Assembly (NCBI RefSeq): GCF_003096055.1
Contig: NZ_CP029161.1
Location: forward strand, 124,001 to 188,000
DNA: 64,000 bases
Reading direction: 5' to 3'
Source: Buchnera aphidicola (Melanaphis sacchari)
GTDB taxonomy: Bacteria > Pseudomonadota > Gammaproteobacteria > Enterobacterales > Enterobacteriaceae
A program made the position numbers and the translations under genes. A model generated the notes under the pieces. The model was not told the DNA's origin and did no database searches. It saw nothing but the letters and a program-made list of their open reading frames with translations. Shown in pieces: positions 1 through 9,276 of the stretch. Position 1 is the first letter of the stretch. Each line of letters begins with the position of its first letter.

Positions 1-1
1 G

Positions 2-1114
2 CGTATGTTAGGAGTTTTTTCTGTTCTTCCTATTTTAAGCAAATACGCTTTATTATTGAATGATAGTAATAAGTTTTTAGTAGGTATATCCATTGGTATT
101 TATGGATTTTCTCAAGTAATATTTCAGATTCCATTTGGATTTTTATCTGATAAATTTAGTAAAAAAAAAATAATTATTTTAGGTCTTTTAATGTTTTTTA
201 TTGGAAGTATTATATCTTCTGTTACTTATTCAATTTGGGGTTTAATAATTGGAAGAGCTATACAAGGTTCTGCAGCAATATCTGGTGTTTCTATGGCATT
301 GCTTTCCGATTTAATTCGCAAAAAAAATCACGTCAAAGCTATTTCAGCTATAGGAGTAAGTTTTGCAATATCTTTTCTCATCTCTATTGTTTGTGGGCCA
401 TTAGTTGTACAGGTTTTTAATTTTTCTTCAATTTTTTGGTTTGCCTCTATTTTTTGTATTTTTTGTATTTTTATTATTTTTAAAATGATTCCAAATTATA
501 GTAAAAAAATATCTACAAACGATTTATCGTTTTTCTGTAAAAAAAGAATTAAATATATCTTTTCTGCGAAATTTTTTAAATTTTATTTAAATATTTTTTT
601 TCTTCATTTTATTTTAACAATGAATTTTTTATTTATACCGCGTTTTTTTGAATTATTTGGTCTTGCATTTGACTATCATTGGATAGTTTATTTAATAAAT
701 ATATTAATTTCATTTTTCGTTTTATTTTTGATGTTTTTTTGCGTAAGAAATCAATTTTTTTTAAAATATGTTGTTGAAATATCTATTTTTTTTATTTTCT
801 TTTCATCAATAACTTTTTTATTATCAATATTTTTTAAAAATCACTTATTTTTTTTAATATTAGCTTTACAAATTTTTTTTATTTCTTTTAATTTTTTAGA
901 AGTTATTTTGCCTGCAAACTTAAGTCAAAAAGCTTGTCTTGATTATAAAGGAAGTATCATGAGCATCTATTCAACAAGTCAATTTTTAGGTATATTTTTT
1001 GGAGGTGTATTAAATGGCTTTTTATCTAACTTTCTAAATATTTTTGGTATTTTCATATTTCAAATATTTTTCGTTTTTTTATGGTTAATTTTTAATCTTT
1101 TTTATAGAAAATAG
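2..1114 (+). CDS. yajR: MFS transporter YajR, 5' end outside window
   Basis: This is an inner-membrane major facilitator superfamily transporter of unknown substrate. The reading frame is already open at base 2 (CGT ATG). The E. coli protein has the same Arg-Met-Leu-Gly context about 24 residues in, so the true start lies upstream of the window. Visible motifs are FQIPFG and LSDK (MFS motif A region), GRAIQGS (motif B-like) and YSTSQFLG late in the protein, with hydrophobic segments throughout. The protein ends soon after the last membrane segment, so the C-terminal cytoplasmic YAM domain of E. coli YajR is absent. An A10 run at 161-170 lies in frame. Orthology is clear; the transported compound is not known. 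Confidence 0.9.
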   Translation, partial: RMLGVFSVLPILSKYALLLNDSNKFLVGISIGIYGFSQVIFQIPFGFLSDKFSKKKIIILGLLMFFIGSIISSVTYSIWGLIIGRAIQGSAAISGVSMALLSDLIRKKNHVKAISAIGVSFAISFLISIVCGPLVVQVFNFSSIFWFASIFCIFCIFIIFKMIPNYSKKISTNDLSFFCKKRIKYIFSAKFFKFYLNIFFLHFILTMNFLFIPRFFELFGLAFDYHWIVYLINILISFFVLFLMFFCVRNQFFLKYVVEISIFFIFFSSITFLLSIFFKNHLFFLILALQIFFISFNFLEVILPANLSQKACLDYKGSIMSIYSTSQFLGIFFGGVLNGFLSNFLNIFGIFIFQIFFVFLWLIFNLFYRK

Positions 1115-1180
1115 TTTTTTTATAGTATAATGATTAGTAAAATAATTTTTTCAAAATACATTATATATTAGGAATAATAA

Positions 1181-2065
1181 ATGAAATTTTCTAATTTATA
1201 CGATTCTTATCAAAATCGTATAAATGTAAAGTTATTTAGACTATTAAATGCGCTTCCTTTTAGAAATTCTATTCTTTTAAAAGCTATGAAATATAGTACT
1301 CTTTCAGGTGGCAAGAGATTACGTGCATGTTTAATATATGTTGTTGGAAAAATTTTTAACGTTAATATTATTACCTTGGATGTTATTGCTTCAGTAATTG
1401 AGTTAATTCATTCGTATTCTTTAATTCATGATGATCTACCATGCATTGATAATGATTATTTTCGAAGAGGTAAGATTGCTTGTCATGTAAAATATGGTCA
1501 AAATTTTTCTTTATTAGCTGGCGACGCTCTTCAAAGTTTAGCTTTTAATATCTTATCAAGCTATATTATGCCAGGCATAAAAAATTGTGTACGATTAAAA
1601 ATGATTTCTGAACTTTCTAATGCTATAGGATCGTCAGGAATGTGTTTTGGTCAAACCTTGGATTTGGAAAAAAAGAAAAATGAAATAAATTTATTAGAGT
1701 TAGAAAAAATTAATTTATATAAAACAGCATTTTTAATTAGGTCTTCGGTGCGTTTAGTACTGTTAGCTTCTAATTTTTTTTCTAAAAATATTTTGTTTAT
1801 TCTAGATCGCTTCTCTATTTCTATTGGTTTAGCTTTTCAAATTCAAGATGACATTTTTGATATAAAAAATGATATAAAAAAAATAAAGAAAAAAAATAAA
1901 AAAAAAAATACATATCCATTATTAATAGGATTAAAAAATTCTGAGAAAAAAGTAGAAAAATTATATAAAGAAGCATTTTCTATATTATTTCTTTTAAAAG
2001 AAAAATCTTTTAATATTGATACATTAGAGTTATTTTTAGAATTTATAATTAAACGCTGTGAATAA
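1181..2065 (+). CDS. ispA: Farnesyl diphosphate synthase (geranyltranstransferase)
   Basis: The enzyme condenses IPP with DMAPP and geranyl diphosphate to make farnesyl diphosphate, in the cytosol. Both aspartate-rich motifs are present: [10 protein letters not shown] near residue 87 and QDDIFD near residue 224, followed by a Lys-rich stretch. The protein has 294 residues, near the usual length. An A11 run at 1898-1908 encodes part of the Lys/Asn-rich loop and is in frame here, but is a likely polymerase slippage site. dxs follows within 20 bases, so the two isoprenoid genes form an operon as in E. coli. No exoribonuclease VII small subunit gene (xseB) lies upstream, unlike E. coli. Confidence 0.96.
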   Translation: MKFSNLYDSYQNRINVKLFRLLNALPFRNSILLKAMKYSTLSGGKRLRACLIYVVGKIFNVNIITLDVIASVIELIHSYSLIHDDLPCIDNDYFRRGKIACHVKYGQNFSLLAGDALQSLAFNILSSYIMPGIKNCVRLKMISELSNAIGSSGMCFGQTLDLEKKKNEINLLELEKINLYKTAFLIRSSVRLVLLASNFFSKNILFILDRFSISIGLAFQIQDDIFDIKNDIKKIKKKNKKKNTYPLLIGLKNSEKKVEKLYKEAFSILFLLKEKSFNIDTLELFLEFIIKRCE

Positions 2066-2084
2066 GTTTAATAATGAGTTACTA

Positions 2085-3845
2085 ATGAATTTTAATACTA
2101 AAAAATATCCAATTTTATCTTTTGCTAATTCGGTAAAGAATTTGCGATTATTACCAACTACAAAATTACCTCAACTGTGCAAGGAATTAAGAAAATACTT
2201 ATTAGACGTTATTTCTATTTCTCATGGTCATCTTGCATCTGGATTAGGCGTTGTTGAAATTACAGTAGCTTTGCATTACATTTATAATACACCATTTGAT
2301 AATTTATTATGGGATATAGGACATCAATCTTATCCACATAAAATATTAACCGGAAGAGCAAAAAAAATAATAAGCATTAGAAAAAAAAATGGTTTACATC
2401 CATTTCCGCATCGAGAAGAGAGTCAATATGATATTTTAAGCGTTGGGCACGCTTCAACTTCAATTAGTGCAGGATTAGGACTTTCAGTTGGAGCTAAAAA
2501 AGAAGGAAAAAATAGAAAAACTATTTGTATTATTGGGGATGGAGCTATAACTGCTGGTATGGCTTTTGAAGCTATGAATCATGCTGGTCAAATACAACCT
2601 GACTTATTAGTTATATTAAATGATAATCAAATGTCTATTTCTAAAAATACAGGAGCTTTAAATAAACATTTAAAATTTTTAAGAAAATTTAAAAAAAATA
2701 ATTTTTTTTTAACTCAATCAATATTTGAAAATTTAGGATTTGAATATTTAGGTCCCTTTGATGGACATAACGTTTTAAATTTAATTAATATTTTTAAAAA
2801 AATAAAAGTTAACAAAGGTATTTTTTTATTACATTTAGTTACTAAAAAGGGCAAAGGTTATCTTCCTGCAGAATTAGATCCAATTAAGTGGCATTCTGTT
2901 CCTCAGTCACTCTGCTTGTCTTCGAAAAATGTTAGTTATTCAGATGTTTTTGGTTCTTGGCTTTGCGAAGTAGCGAGATATGATAAAAAATTAATAGCTA
3001 TTACACCTGCTATGTGCGAAGGCTCTGGTATGTTAAATTTTTCTCGTCTTTTTCCAAATCAATATTTTGATGTTGCGATTGCAGAGCAGCATGCAGTTAC
3101 TTTCGCAGCTGGATTAGCTATTGCAGGATATAAACCAGTTGTTTCGATTTATTCTACGTTTTTACAACGTGCTTATGATCAAATAATACACGATGTAGCT
3201 TTTCAAAAGTTATCTATTTTATTTGCTATTGATAGAGCAGGTGTAGTTGGTAATGATGGTCCAACACATCAAGGTATTTTTGATTTAGCTTATTTAAGAT
3301 GTATTCCTGGAATTATTATTATGACTCCAAGCAATGAAAATGAGTGTAGACAAATGTTATACACTGGTTATATGTACAAAGGTGGTCCTAGTTTTGTACG
3401 GTACCCTAAGGGTAATGGTATTGGTGTTTCTTTAGCGCCAATGAATTTAATTCCATTAGGAAAGTCTGTTATAAAACGAATTGGTTATAAAATTGCTATT
3501 TTAAACTTTGGAGTTTTATTGAAAGAGGCTTTAAAAGTAGCGAATAATTTAAATACAACATTAGTCGATATGCGTTTTGTAAAACCATTAGATACAAGTA
3601 TACTTTTAAAAGTATCATCTGAATATGAGTTTTTAGTAACTGTTGAAGAAGGTGTTATTTCAGGTGGTGCCGGAAGTTCTGTGAACGAATTTATTATGAT
3701 GAATAAAATTTTAGTTCCAGTATTAAATATTGGACTACCAGATGTATTCCTCGCGCAGGGCAGCCAAAAAGAAATTAGACATGATTATCAATTAGATGCA
3801 GAAGGGATGGAAAAAAAAATATTTTCTTGGTTATCAGATTTTTGA
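2085..3845 (+). CDS. dxs: 1-deoxy-D-xylulose-5-phosphate synthase
   Basis: A thiamine-diphosphate enzyme that joins pyruvate and glyceraldehyde 3-phosphate, the first step of the MEP pathway. The ThDP site motif starts at GDGAITAGM, and the transketolase-like pyrimidine-binding part shows [18 protein letters not shown] chose ATG 2085 because MNFNTKKYP aligns with the E. coli N-terminus. The frame is open from a GTG at 2058 that overlaps ispA, and that start is less likely. The product is 586 residues against about 620 in E. coli; the missing piece is the flexible loop after about residue 200, which suggests trimming and not damage. ispD and ispF of the same pathway are further along the window. 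Confidence 0.95.
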   Translation: MNFNTKKYPILSFANSVKNLRLLPTTKLPQLCKELRKYLLDVISISHGHLASGLGVVEITVALHYIYNTPFDNLLWDIGHQSYPHKILTGRAKKIISIRKKNGLHPFPHREESQYDILSVGHASTSISAGLGLSVGAKKEGKNRKTICIIGDGAITAGMAFEAMNHAGQIQPDLLVILNDNQMSISKNTGALNKHLKFLRKFKKNNFFLTQSIFENLGFEYLGPFDGHNVLNLINIFKKIKVNKGIFLLHLVTKKGKGYLPAELDPIKWHSVPQSLCLSSKNVSYSDVFGSWLCEVARYDKKLIAITPAMCEGSGMLNFSRLFPNQYFDVAIAEQHAVTFAAGLAIAGYKPVVSIYSTFLQRAYDQIIHDVAFQKLSILFAIDRAGVVGNDGPTHQGIFDLAYLRCIPGIIIMTPSNENECRQMLYTGYMYKGGPSFVRYPKGNGIGVSLAPMNLIPLGKSVIKRIGYKIAILNFGVLLKEALKVANNLNTTLVDMRFVKPLDTSILLKVSSEYEFLVTVEEGVISGGAGSSVNEFIMMNKILVPVLNIGLPDVFLAQGSQKEIRHDYQLDAEGMEKKIFSWLSDF

Positions 3846-3897
3846 AATACCAGTAAATAATTTTATTAATTATTAAAAAAATATTTTAATAGTCTGT

Positions 3898-4317
3898 TTA
3901 TTTTTTCATTTTAAATGCAGCTTTATCTAAAACACCGTTAACAAACTTATGACTATCTTTAGAGCCAAATAATTTTGCTAATTCTATGCCTTCATTAATT
4001 GATACTTTATAAGGTATGTCTTTTCTTTTGTATAATTCATAGAATGCTATTCTAAGAATAGCTCGTTCAATATGTCCTAGTTCTTTTAATGAACGAGATA
4101 AATACGGTTTCATTAACTTATCTATATTTTTGCAATCATAAGTTATATTCATAATTAGTTCGTAAAAATATGCAATATCAATATTTTTCTTGTTTTTTTC
4201 TTTTAAAAATTCTATCGCACTACTTTTTATATTGTTATGAGAAATTTCCCAAGAATATAACATCTGAACAGCACAAGCTCGGGCTTTTCTCCGAAAATAT
4301 GGTTTGATTATAGTCAT
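3898..4317 (-). CDS. nusB: Transcription antitermination factor NusB
   Basis: NusB binds boxA RNA together with ribosomal protein S10 and supports antitermination of rRNA operons. The 139 residues match E. coli NusB along the whole length. Conserved stretches include [13 protein letters not shown] near the start, [15 protein letters not shown] in the middle and [14 protein letters not shown] near the end. It is the last gene of a minus-strand cluster ribH-thiL-ribD-nusB, 22 bases behind the reductase part of ribD. It converges with dxs across about 52 bases. The E. coli order is different (nusB between ribH and thiL), so the cluster has been rearranged. Confidence 0.97.
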   Translation of the reverse strand: MTIIKPYFRRKARACAVQMLYSWEISHNNIKSSAIEFLKEKNKKNIDIAYFYELIMNITYDCKNIDKLMKPYLSRSLKELGHIERAILRIAFYELYKRKDIPYKVSINEGIELAKLFGSKDSHKFVNGVLDKAAFKMKK

Positions 4318-4339
4318 TAAAATGAACTCCTATTTATTT

Positions 4340-4972
4340 TTAGTATACTGGTTCCAGTATAATCTTGATATCAGGACCTATTTTTTTAATATTTTTAAAA
4401 TTTCCTTTGAAACACTCAAGTAATTTTAATTGGTTTTTAAGTATAAATAATGGTTTTGCTTCGTGCCCCAGTATTTTAGGAGCTATATATATAATAATTT
4501 CATCTATTAATTTCATCTTTAATAAAGATCCTGAAAGAGTACTTCCAGCTTCTACCCATAAATTATTTACTTCTAAACTTCCTAAGAAGTTTAAAATAGA
4601 AATTATATCAATTGTTTTATTATTTTCTTTTAAGATAATTTGTTCAACATTTTTAGGCCATAGTTCTTGGTCTGATTTTAATCTTATTAAAAGAATTTTT
4701 CCTTCTGTATGTATTATCTTATGTGTTTTTTTTATTCTATTTTTACTATCTATAATTACTCTAATGGGATGACGAAAATTTTCTTTAGAAAAAATAGTTT
4801 TAAAATTTCTATAACGTACATTTAAACGAGGATTGTCTTTTAGAATAGTTTCACTAGTACTTAGTATAGCAGAACTTTTTGCACGAAACATTTGAACATC
4901 TTGACGTGCATATTTAGAAGTAATCCATTTGCTTTCTCCATTTTTTAGCGCTGTTTTTCCATCTATTGACAT
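4340..4972 (-). CDS. ribD2: RibD reductase part, separated from deaminase by in-frame TGA
   Basis: This is the C-terminal half of bifunctional RibD, which reduces 5-amino-6-ribosylamino-uracil phosphate with NADPH in riboflavin synthesis. Visible conserved parts are [32 protein letters not shown] and [12 protein letters not shown]. The first available ATG is 4972, but homology (Ile-Gln-Leu-Lys-Leu) continues upstream in the same frame to the TGA at 4991-4993. An independent start would therefore lose the first beta strand of the reductase fold. I recall that Buchnera annotations list ribD1 and ribD2 as separate genes; I could not check it. Expression could be by re-initiation or by TGA read-through. 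Confidence 0.9.
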   Translation of the reverse strand: MSIDGKTALKNGESKWITSKYARQDVQMFRAKSSAILSTSETILKDNPRLNVRYRNFKTIFSKENFRHPIRVIIDSKNRIKKTHKIIHTEGKILLIRLKSDQELWPKNVEQIILKENNKTIDIISILNFLGSLEVNNLWVEAGSTLSGSLLKMKLIDEIIIYIAPKILGHEAKPLFILKNQLKLLECFKGNFKNIKKIGPDIKIILEPVY

Positions 4973-4990
4973 GGCTAATTTAAGTTGTAT

Positions 4991-4993
4991 TCA
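4991..4993 (-). other. In-frame TGA splitting ribD
   Basis: On the minus strand the codons run GGT TTT CCA, TGA, ATA CAA CTT AAA TTA GCC ATG. The residues on both sides align without a gap to E. coli RibD (Gly-Phe-Pro-Tyr-Ile-Gln-Leu-Lys-Leu), so only one codon is changed and the frame is preserved. The base after the stop is A. Confidence 0.9.
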
Positions 4994-5434
4994 TGGAAAA
5001 CCAGTTTGCATTCTTTTAAAAAATCCTTTATTACAATTTCTCGATTCTTTTGACATTACACCTATTGTAACAATGATACCATTTTTTCTTAAATATGATA
5101 CTCCACGACCTGAAACAATCGGATTGGGATCTACGTTAGAAACTACGACACGTTTTATTCCAGATTGTATAATTGCTTTGCAACATGGCGGAGTTTTTCC
5201 AAAATGATTACAAGGCTCAAGGGTTATATAAGCAGTTGCTCCTTTTGCTTGATGGCCTGCCATTTTTAATGCATTAATTTCAGCATGGTTTTCGCCGTAT
5301 TTTTCATGCCAACCTTGACCTACAATATTATCATTATTAACAATTAAGCATCCTACAATAGGATTGGGAGCTGTTGAAAATTCTCCTAATTTGCTAATTT
5401 CTATTGCTTTTTTCATGTATAACGAGTCTTTCAT
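4991..5434 (-). CDS. ribD1: RibD deaminase part
   Basis: This is the N-terminal half of RibD: a zinc-dependent deaminase acting on 2,5-diamino-6-ribosylamino-pyrimidinone phosphate in riboflavin synthesis. The zinc and catalytic signature is intact: HAE near residue 50, then LEPCNHFGKTPPCC. The protein stops after KRMQTGFP, exactly at the domain junction of E. coli RibD, where Tyr follows; here that codon is TGA. The gene lies 17 bases after thiL and reads towards the reductase half and nusB. The host cannot make riboflavin, so retention fits a provisioning role. Confidence 0.93.
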   Translation of the reverse strand: MKDSLYMKKAIEISKLGEFSTAPNPIVGCLIVNNDNIVGQGWHEKYGENHAEINALKMAGHQAKGATAYITLEPCNHFGKTPPCCKAIIQSGIKRVVVSNVDPNPIVSGRGVSYLRKNGIIVTIGVMSKESRNCNKGFFKRMQTGFP

Positions 5435-5451
5435 ATTTTATTTATCTCTCT

Positions 5452-6426
5452 TTAAAAAGAAAAATGATCAAAACCTTTTTTTTGAAAAACTATTTCATAT
5501 TTATTTTTTGTTAATGTAAAACCTTTTTCTACTGATGTAATATAACCGATACATGTGCATTTAATTAATTTTTCTTTTATAGCTGCATTTAATTTACTTA
5601 TTTGATCTTTGGATATTGTGAAGCATAATTCATAATCTTCTCCTGAATGTAATGCCCAATTGAAATAGTCTTTACTTGTAAAGTTATTTTTTAATATTTT
5701 TGAAATAGGCATTTTATTTAAGTTAATATTTGCTCCGCATTGGCTACTTTTTAGTATGTGACCTAAATCTGATATTAATCCATCTGATATATCAATTGCC
5801 GCATTTGCAATTTTATTTAATATTGTTCCTTCATTCACTCTTGGTATAGGACGCAAGTGTTTTTTAATTAAAAAATTACGTATCTTAATATTTTTTACAG
5901 AGATTTTTTTTTGAAGCAAAAGAAGACCCGCTCCGCTTTCTCCTAAGCTTCCTGTAACATATATTAAATCATCTTTTTTTGCATTACTTCGTAGTAGTGT
6001 ACTGTTTTTTTGAAGCAAGCCATACACACTTAATGTTACACTTAAATGCCCTCGGTTTGTATCTCCTCCAATTAAATTGATGTTGTATTTATTGAGGGTT
6101 TGAAAAAAACTCGTACTGAATAATTTTAACCATTTTTGATTTGCTTTTGGCATGGTGATAGATAATGTAGCCCATTTTGGCAACGCTCCCATAGCTGCTA
6201 AATCACTAAGATTTACCGCAATTGCTTTATATGCTAAATCTTGAGGATTAATATTTTTGAAAAAATGCGTATCTTCAGCTAAAGTATCTGTACTGATTGC
6301 AAGAATATTATTTTTTGGTACTTTTATTAAAGCACTATCATCGCCAATGCCTTTAATTTGATTTTTGTCTATTTTTTGATTTTTTTTAAAAAAATGAGAA
6401 ATAATTTCAAATTCAGTATATTTCAT
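5452..6426 (-). CDS. thiL: Thiamine-monophosphate kinase
   Basis: ThiL phosphorylates thiamine monophosphate with ATP to give thiamine diphosphate, the cofactor of Dxs and 2-oxoacid dehydrogenases. The 324 residues align with E. coli ThiL over the full length. The ATP/Mg region shows GIGDDSALI near residue 26, then STDTLAEDTHF, LIGGDTNRG and AIDISDGLISDLGH. It sits between ribH (3-base spacing) and ribD, whereas in E. coli it follows nusB. No thiamine-biosynthesis gene is in this window, so the source of thiamine monophosphate is not visible here. Confidence 0.96.
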   Translation of the reverse strand: MKYTEFEIISHFFKKNQKIDKNQIKGIGDDSALIKVPKNNILAISTDTLAEDTHFFKNINPQDLAYKAIAVNLSDLAAMGALPKWATLSITMPKANQKWLKLFSTSFFQTLNKYNINLIGGDTNRGHLSVTLSVYGLLQKNSTLLRSNAKKDDLIYVTGSLGESGAGLLLLQKKISVKNIKIRNFLIKKHLRPIPRVNEGTILNKIANAAIDISDGLISDLGHILKSSQCGANINLNKMPISKILKNNFTSKDYFNWALHSGEDYELCFTISKDQISKLNAAIKEKLIKCTCIGYITSVEKGFTLTKNKYEIVFQKKGFDHFSF

Positions 6427-6429
6427 AAT

Positions 6430-6909
6430 TTAATTTTTTATTTTTTTAATTTTTTTAATGATATTAATCATTTCTAACGTAGTTAATGCAGCTTCATATC
6501 CTTTATTTCCCATTTTTGATCCTGCTCTTTCGATAGATTGTTCAATATTATCTGTTGTTAATATTCCTAAAGTAATTGGAATAAGATATTTTGTACTAAT
6601 TTTAGATAAATTATTATACGTTTCATTTGCAATATGTCTAAAATGTTCAGTTTGTCCTTTAATTATTGTTCCTATTGTAATAATAGCATCGCATGTATTA
6701 TTTTTTGCAATATATTTTGCCACTAAAGGTATTTCATAAGTTCCTGGAACATATATTTTTAAAATTTTTTCTTTTTTTATTTTTCCTATTCTTATTAATG
6801 CATCTAATGCTCCGGATAATAAATGATCATTAATAAATTTATTAAATCTAGATATAATTATTATAATTTTTGCGTTTTCTGCTGTAATTCCTGATTGAAT
6901 TGTATTCAT
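6430..6909 (-). CDS. ribH: 6,7-dimethyl-8-ribityllumazine synthase
   Basis: Lumazine synthase condenses the RibD-derived pyrimidine with dihydroxybutanone phosphate, the penultimate step of riboflavin synthesis. The length (159 residues) and the motifs fit the family: SRFNKFI near residue 20, VPGTYEIP near 54, TEHFRHIA with the catalytic His near 88, and SKMGNKGYEAALTTLEM near the end. The Gly usual before Thr in the GGTxHF motif is Gln here. It is the first gene of the minus-strand riboflavin cluster, and the promoter should lie in the AT-rich spacer to its right. The alternative symbol in older annotations is ribE. Confidence 0.96.
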   Translation of the reverse strand: MNTIQSGITAENAKIIIIISRFNKFINDHLLSGALDALIRIGKIKKEKILKIYVPGTYEIPLVAKYIAKNNTCDAIITIGTIIKGQTEHFRHIANETYNNLSKISTKYLIPITLGILTTDNIEQSIERAGSKMGNKGYEAALTTLEMINIIKKIKKIKN

Positions 6910-7654
6910 AATTTTTATTTTATTAAATTAATTTATTTTTTAAGTTTAATATCTATCCTATACATAATAATTATATAATTTTTTAACGTTGATTTTTTTG
7001 ATAGATTTCTTTAGATTTTATACCAATATTAATTGGAACTATATTTTTCTATAAAAAAATCTTAATATTAATTAATAAAATTTTTTTTGCAGTACTTTTT
7101 TTGCTATTAATTTATTATTTTTATTAATGTTATAAAATAAATAATAATAAAATTTAAATTAATAAATTTTTTAGTTTTTTTGAAAAATACAAAAAGTTTT
7201 TTTTATTATCAATTAATATTTTTAATAAATTTTTATTTTTTATATAATATAGTAAAGTTTGATATTTAAGATAAATGAATTATTATTTTTGCATTAATGT
7301 ATAATAACTCGTTATATTAATGTTTTATATTAATGTATTTTTTACTGAAAATAAGTTTATTTTTAATTAATATTCAGTTCGTATCTATTTCATATATTAA
7401 AAAATTTTTTAAATATAAATTTAAAGAAAATATTTTGTTTTTAACTACATAAGAAGTTTTTTTAAATAATTAAATAACTTATATTATATATAATATTTTT
7501 TACTTTTTTTAATCAACATATTTATTTAGGAAAAATATAAGTGATTTTTTTTAAAAATAATTGATTAAGAATGTAACATATATACTATAAATTAGTAATT
7601 TTATAAATTATTTATTTTATTAAATTTTTTTAAAAAATAATGTCTTAAAAAAGC
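6910..7654. other. AT-rich spacer without recognisable gene
   Basis: This stretch of about 745 bases between ribH and the initiator tRNA has frequent stops in all frames and no recognisable protein fragment. It contains a near-consensus promoter-like pair, TTGCAT (7289-7294) and TATATT (7313-7318), with nothing obvious downstream. A short direct repeat of ATATTAATGT lies around 7315-7338. It most likely represents a fully eroded gene region; E. coli has other genes around the metZWV-argA site. Confidence 0.6.
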
Positions 7655-7683
7655 TTGCATTTTTTTATTAAGGATTATATAAT
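7655..7683 (+). promoter_or_regulatory. Sigma70 promoter of initiator tRNA
   Basis: A TTGCAT box at 7655-7660 and a perfect TATAAT box at 7678-7683 are separated by 17 bases. Transcription should start around 7690, about ten bases before the tRNA. It is the cleanest housekeeping promoter seen in the window. Confidence 0.8.
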
Positions 7684-7700
7684 TTTATACTATAAAAAAG

Positions 7701-7777
<77 letters not shown>

Positions 7778-7947
7778 ATTAAAAATCTAAAATCCTATCT
7801 TAAAAAATCTTCTGAATTATTTAATAAAAATAATATTTATTATAACTTCTTTTTAATTTGGTTACTACCTAATTATTTTTAATTAATCTATTTTTATTTT
7901 AATTTTAAAAAAATATGTAATCAGAGACAAAATACAAGAGGATGTTT

Positions 7948-9276
7948 ATGAAAGAGCGTACTACTGAACTGGTTCAGGGTTTTCGTCATAGCGTTCCTTA
8001 TATCAACGCTCATCGAGGAAAAATTTTTGTAATAATGCTCAGCGGTGAAGCTATGAAATATGGAAATTTTTCTGGTATTATTAATGATATAGGATTATTA
8101 CATAGTTTAGGTATTCGATTAGTAGTTATTTATGGCGCTTGTCCCCAAATAAATATTAATTTGAATGAAAAAAATATTAATATACTTTACCATAAATATA
8201 TACGCGTTACTGATTCTGCATCTTTAGAGCAGGTAAAACAAGCAGCAGGAAGATTGCAGCTTGATATTACTGCCCGTCTTTCAATGAGTTTAAGCAATAC
8301 TCCTTTACAAGGTGCTAATATTAATGTTGTAAGTGGTAATTTTATTATTGCTCAACCTTTAGGAGTAGATGAAGGTGTAGACTACTGTCATAGTGGTCGT
8401 ATAAGAAGGATTGATAAAAAAGCAATTAATTATCAATTAGAAAATGGATCTATAGTTTTAATTGGTCCTGTGGGTGTGTCCGTTACAGGAGAAAGCTTTA
8501 ATTTAACTTCTGAAGAAATTGCGACTCAAGTAAGTATTAAGTTGAAAGCTAAGAAAATGATAGGTTTTTGCAGTAAACAGGGAGTAATTGATCAAGAAGA
8601 AAAAATTATATCTGAATTACTACCTAATGATATACGTAATAAAATTAAAGAATTAGAAAAAAGTGGTGATCATATGTCATCAACAGTTCGTTTTTTAAGA
8701 GGAGCAATAAAAGCGTGTAAAAGTGGAGTAAATCGTAGTCATTTGATTAGTTATCATGAAAATGGAGCGTTGTTACAAGAATTATTTTCTCGTGACGGTA
8801 TTGGTACTCAAATGGTTATGGAATCTGCAGAAAAAATTAGAAAAGCAAATATTGATGATATCGGGGGTATTTTAGAACTTATTCGTCCTTTAGAAAAAAA
8901 AGGCATCTTAGTTCGAAGATCCAGAGAACAGTTAGAAATAGAAATAGATAAATTTACTATAATTCAGCATGATAATTTAACTATTGCTTGTGCTGCTTTA
9001 TATCCTTTTTTTCCAGAAGCTATAGGTGAAATGGCTTGCGTAGCTGTTCATCCCGATTATCGGAATTCTTCAAGAGGAGATTTATTATTAAAGAAAATTA
9101 AATTAAATGCAAAAAAAATGAATTTAAAAAAAATTTTTGTATTAACTACTCAAAGTATTCATTGGTTTCAAGAGAGAGGTTTTATTTTATCAAATGTTGA
9201 TGTTCTTCCAGATAGTAAAAAAAGAATTTATAACTATGAACGTTGTTCTAAAATTTTAGTAATTGATCTATTTTAA
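7948..9276 (+). CDS. argA: N-acetylglutamate synthase
   Basis: The enzyme acetylates glutamate with acetyl-CoA, the first step of arginine synthesis. The protein has an N-terminal amino-acid-kinase domain ([19 protein letters not shown]-type start region) and a C-terminal GNAT domain near residues 295-442 ([22 protein letters not shown]). I chose ATG 7948: a Shine-Dalgarno AAGAGG at 7936-7941 is 6 bases away, while it abuts the ATG at 7942, and MKERTTEL aligns with E. coli. The product is 442 residues against 443 in E. coli. The stop overlaps the convergent recD stop by 9 bases. Arginine is a nutrient the symbiont supplies. Confidence 0.97.
   Translation: MKERTTELVQGFRHSVPYINAHRGKIFVIMLSGEAMKYGNFSGIINDIGLLHSLGIRLVVIYGACPQININLNEKNINILYHKYIRVTDSASLEQVKQAAGRLQLDITARLSMSLSNTPLQGANINVVSGNFIIAQPLGVDEGVDYCHSGRIRRIDKKAINYQLENGSIVLIGPVGVSVTGESFNLTSEEIATQVSIKLKAKKMIGFCSKQGVIDQEEKIISELLPNDIRNKIKELEKSGDHMSSTVRFLRGAIKACKSGVNRSHLISYHENGALLQELFSRDGIGTQMVMESAEKIRKANIDDIGGILELIRPLEKKGILVRRSREQLEIEIDKFTIIQHDNLTIACAALYPFFPEAIGEMACVAVHPDYRNSSRGDLLLKKIKLNAKKMNLKKIFVLTTQSIHWFQERGFILSNVDVLPDSKKRIYNYERCSKILVIDLF

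Noticed and set aside
2058-2084. GTG start for dxs
   Set aside because: It overlaps ispA, and the ATG at 2085 aligns with the E. coli N-terminus.
4365-4772. 135-codon frame opposite the RibD reductase
   Set aside because: Shadow of a well-conserved enzyme; hydrophobic character comes from complementary Asn/Lys codons.
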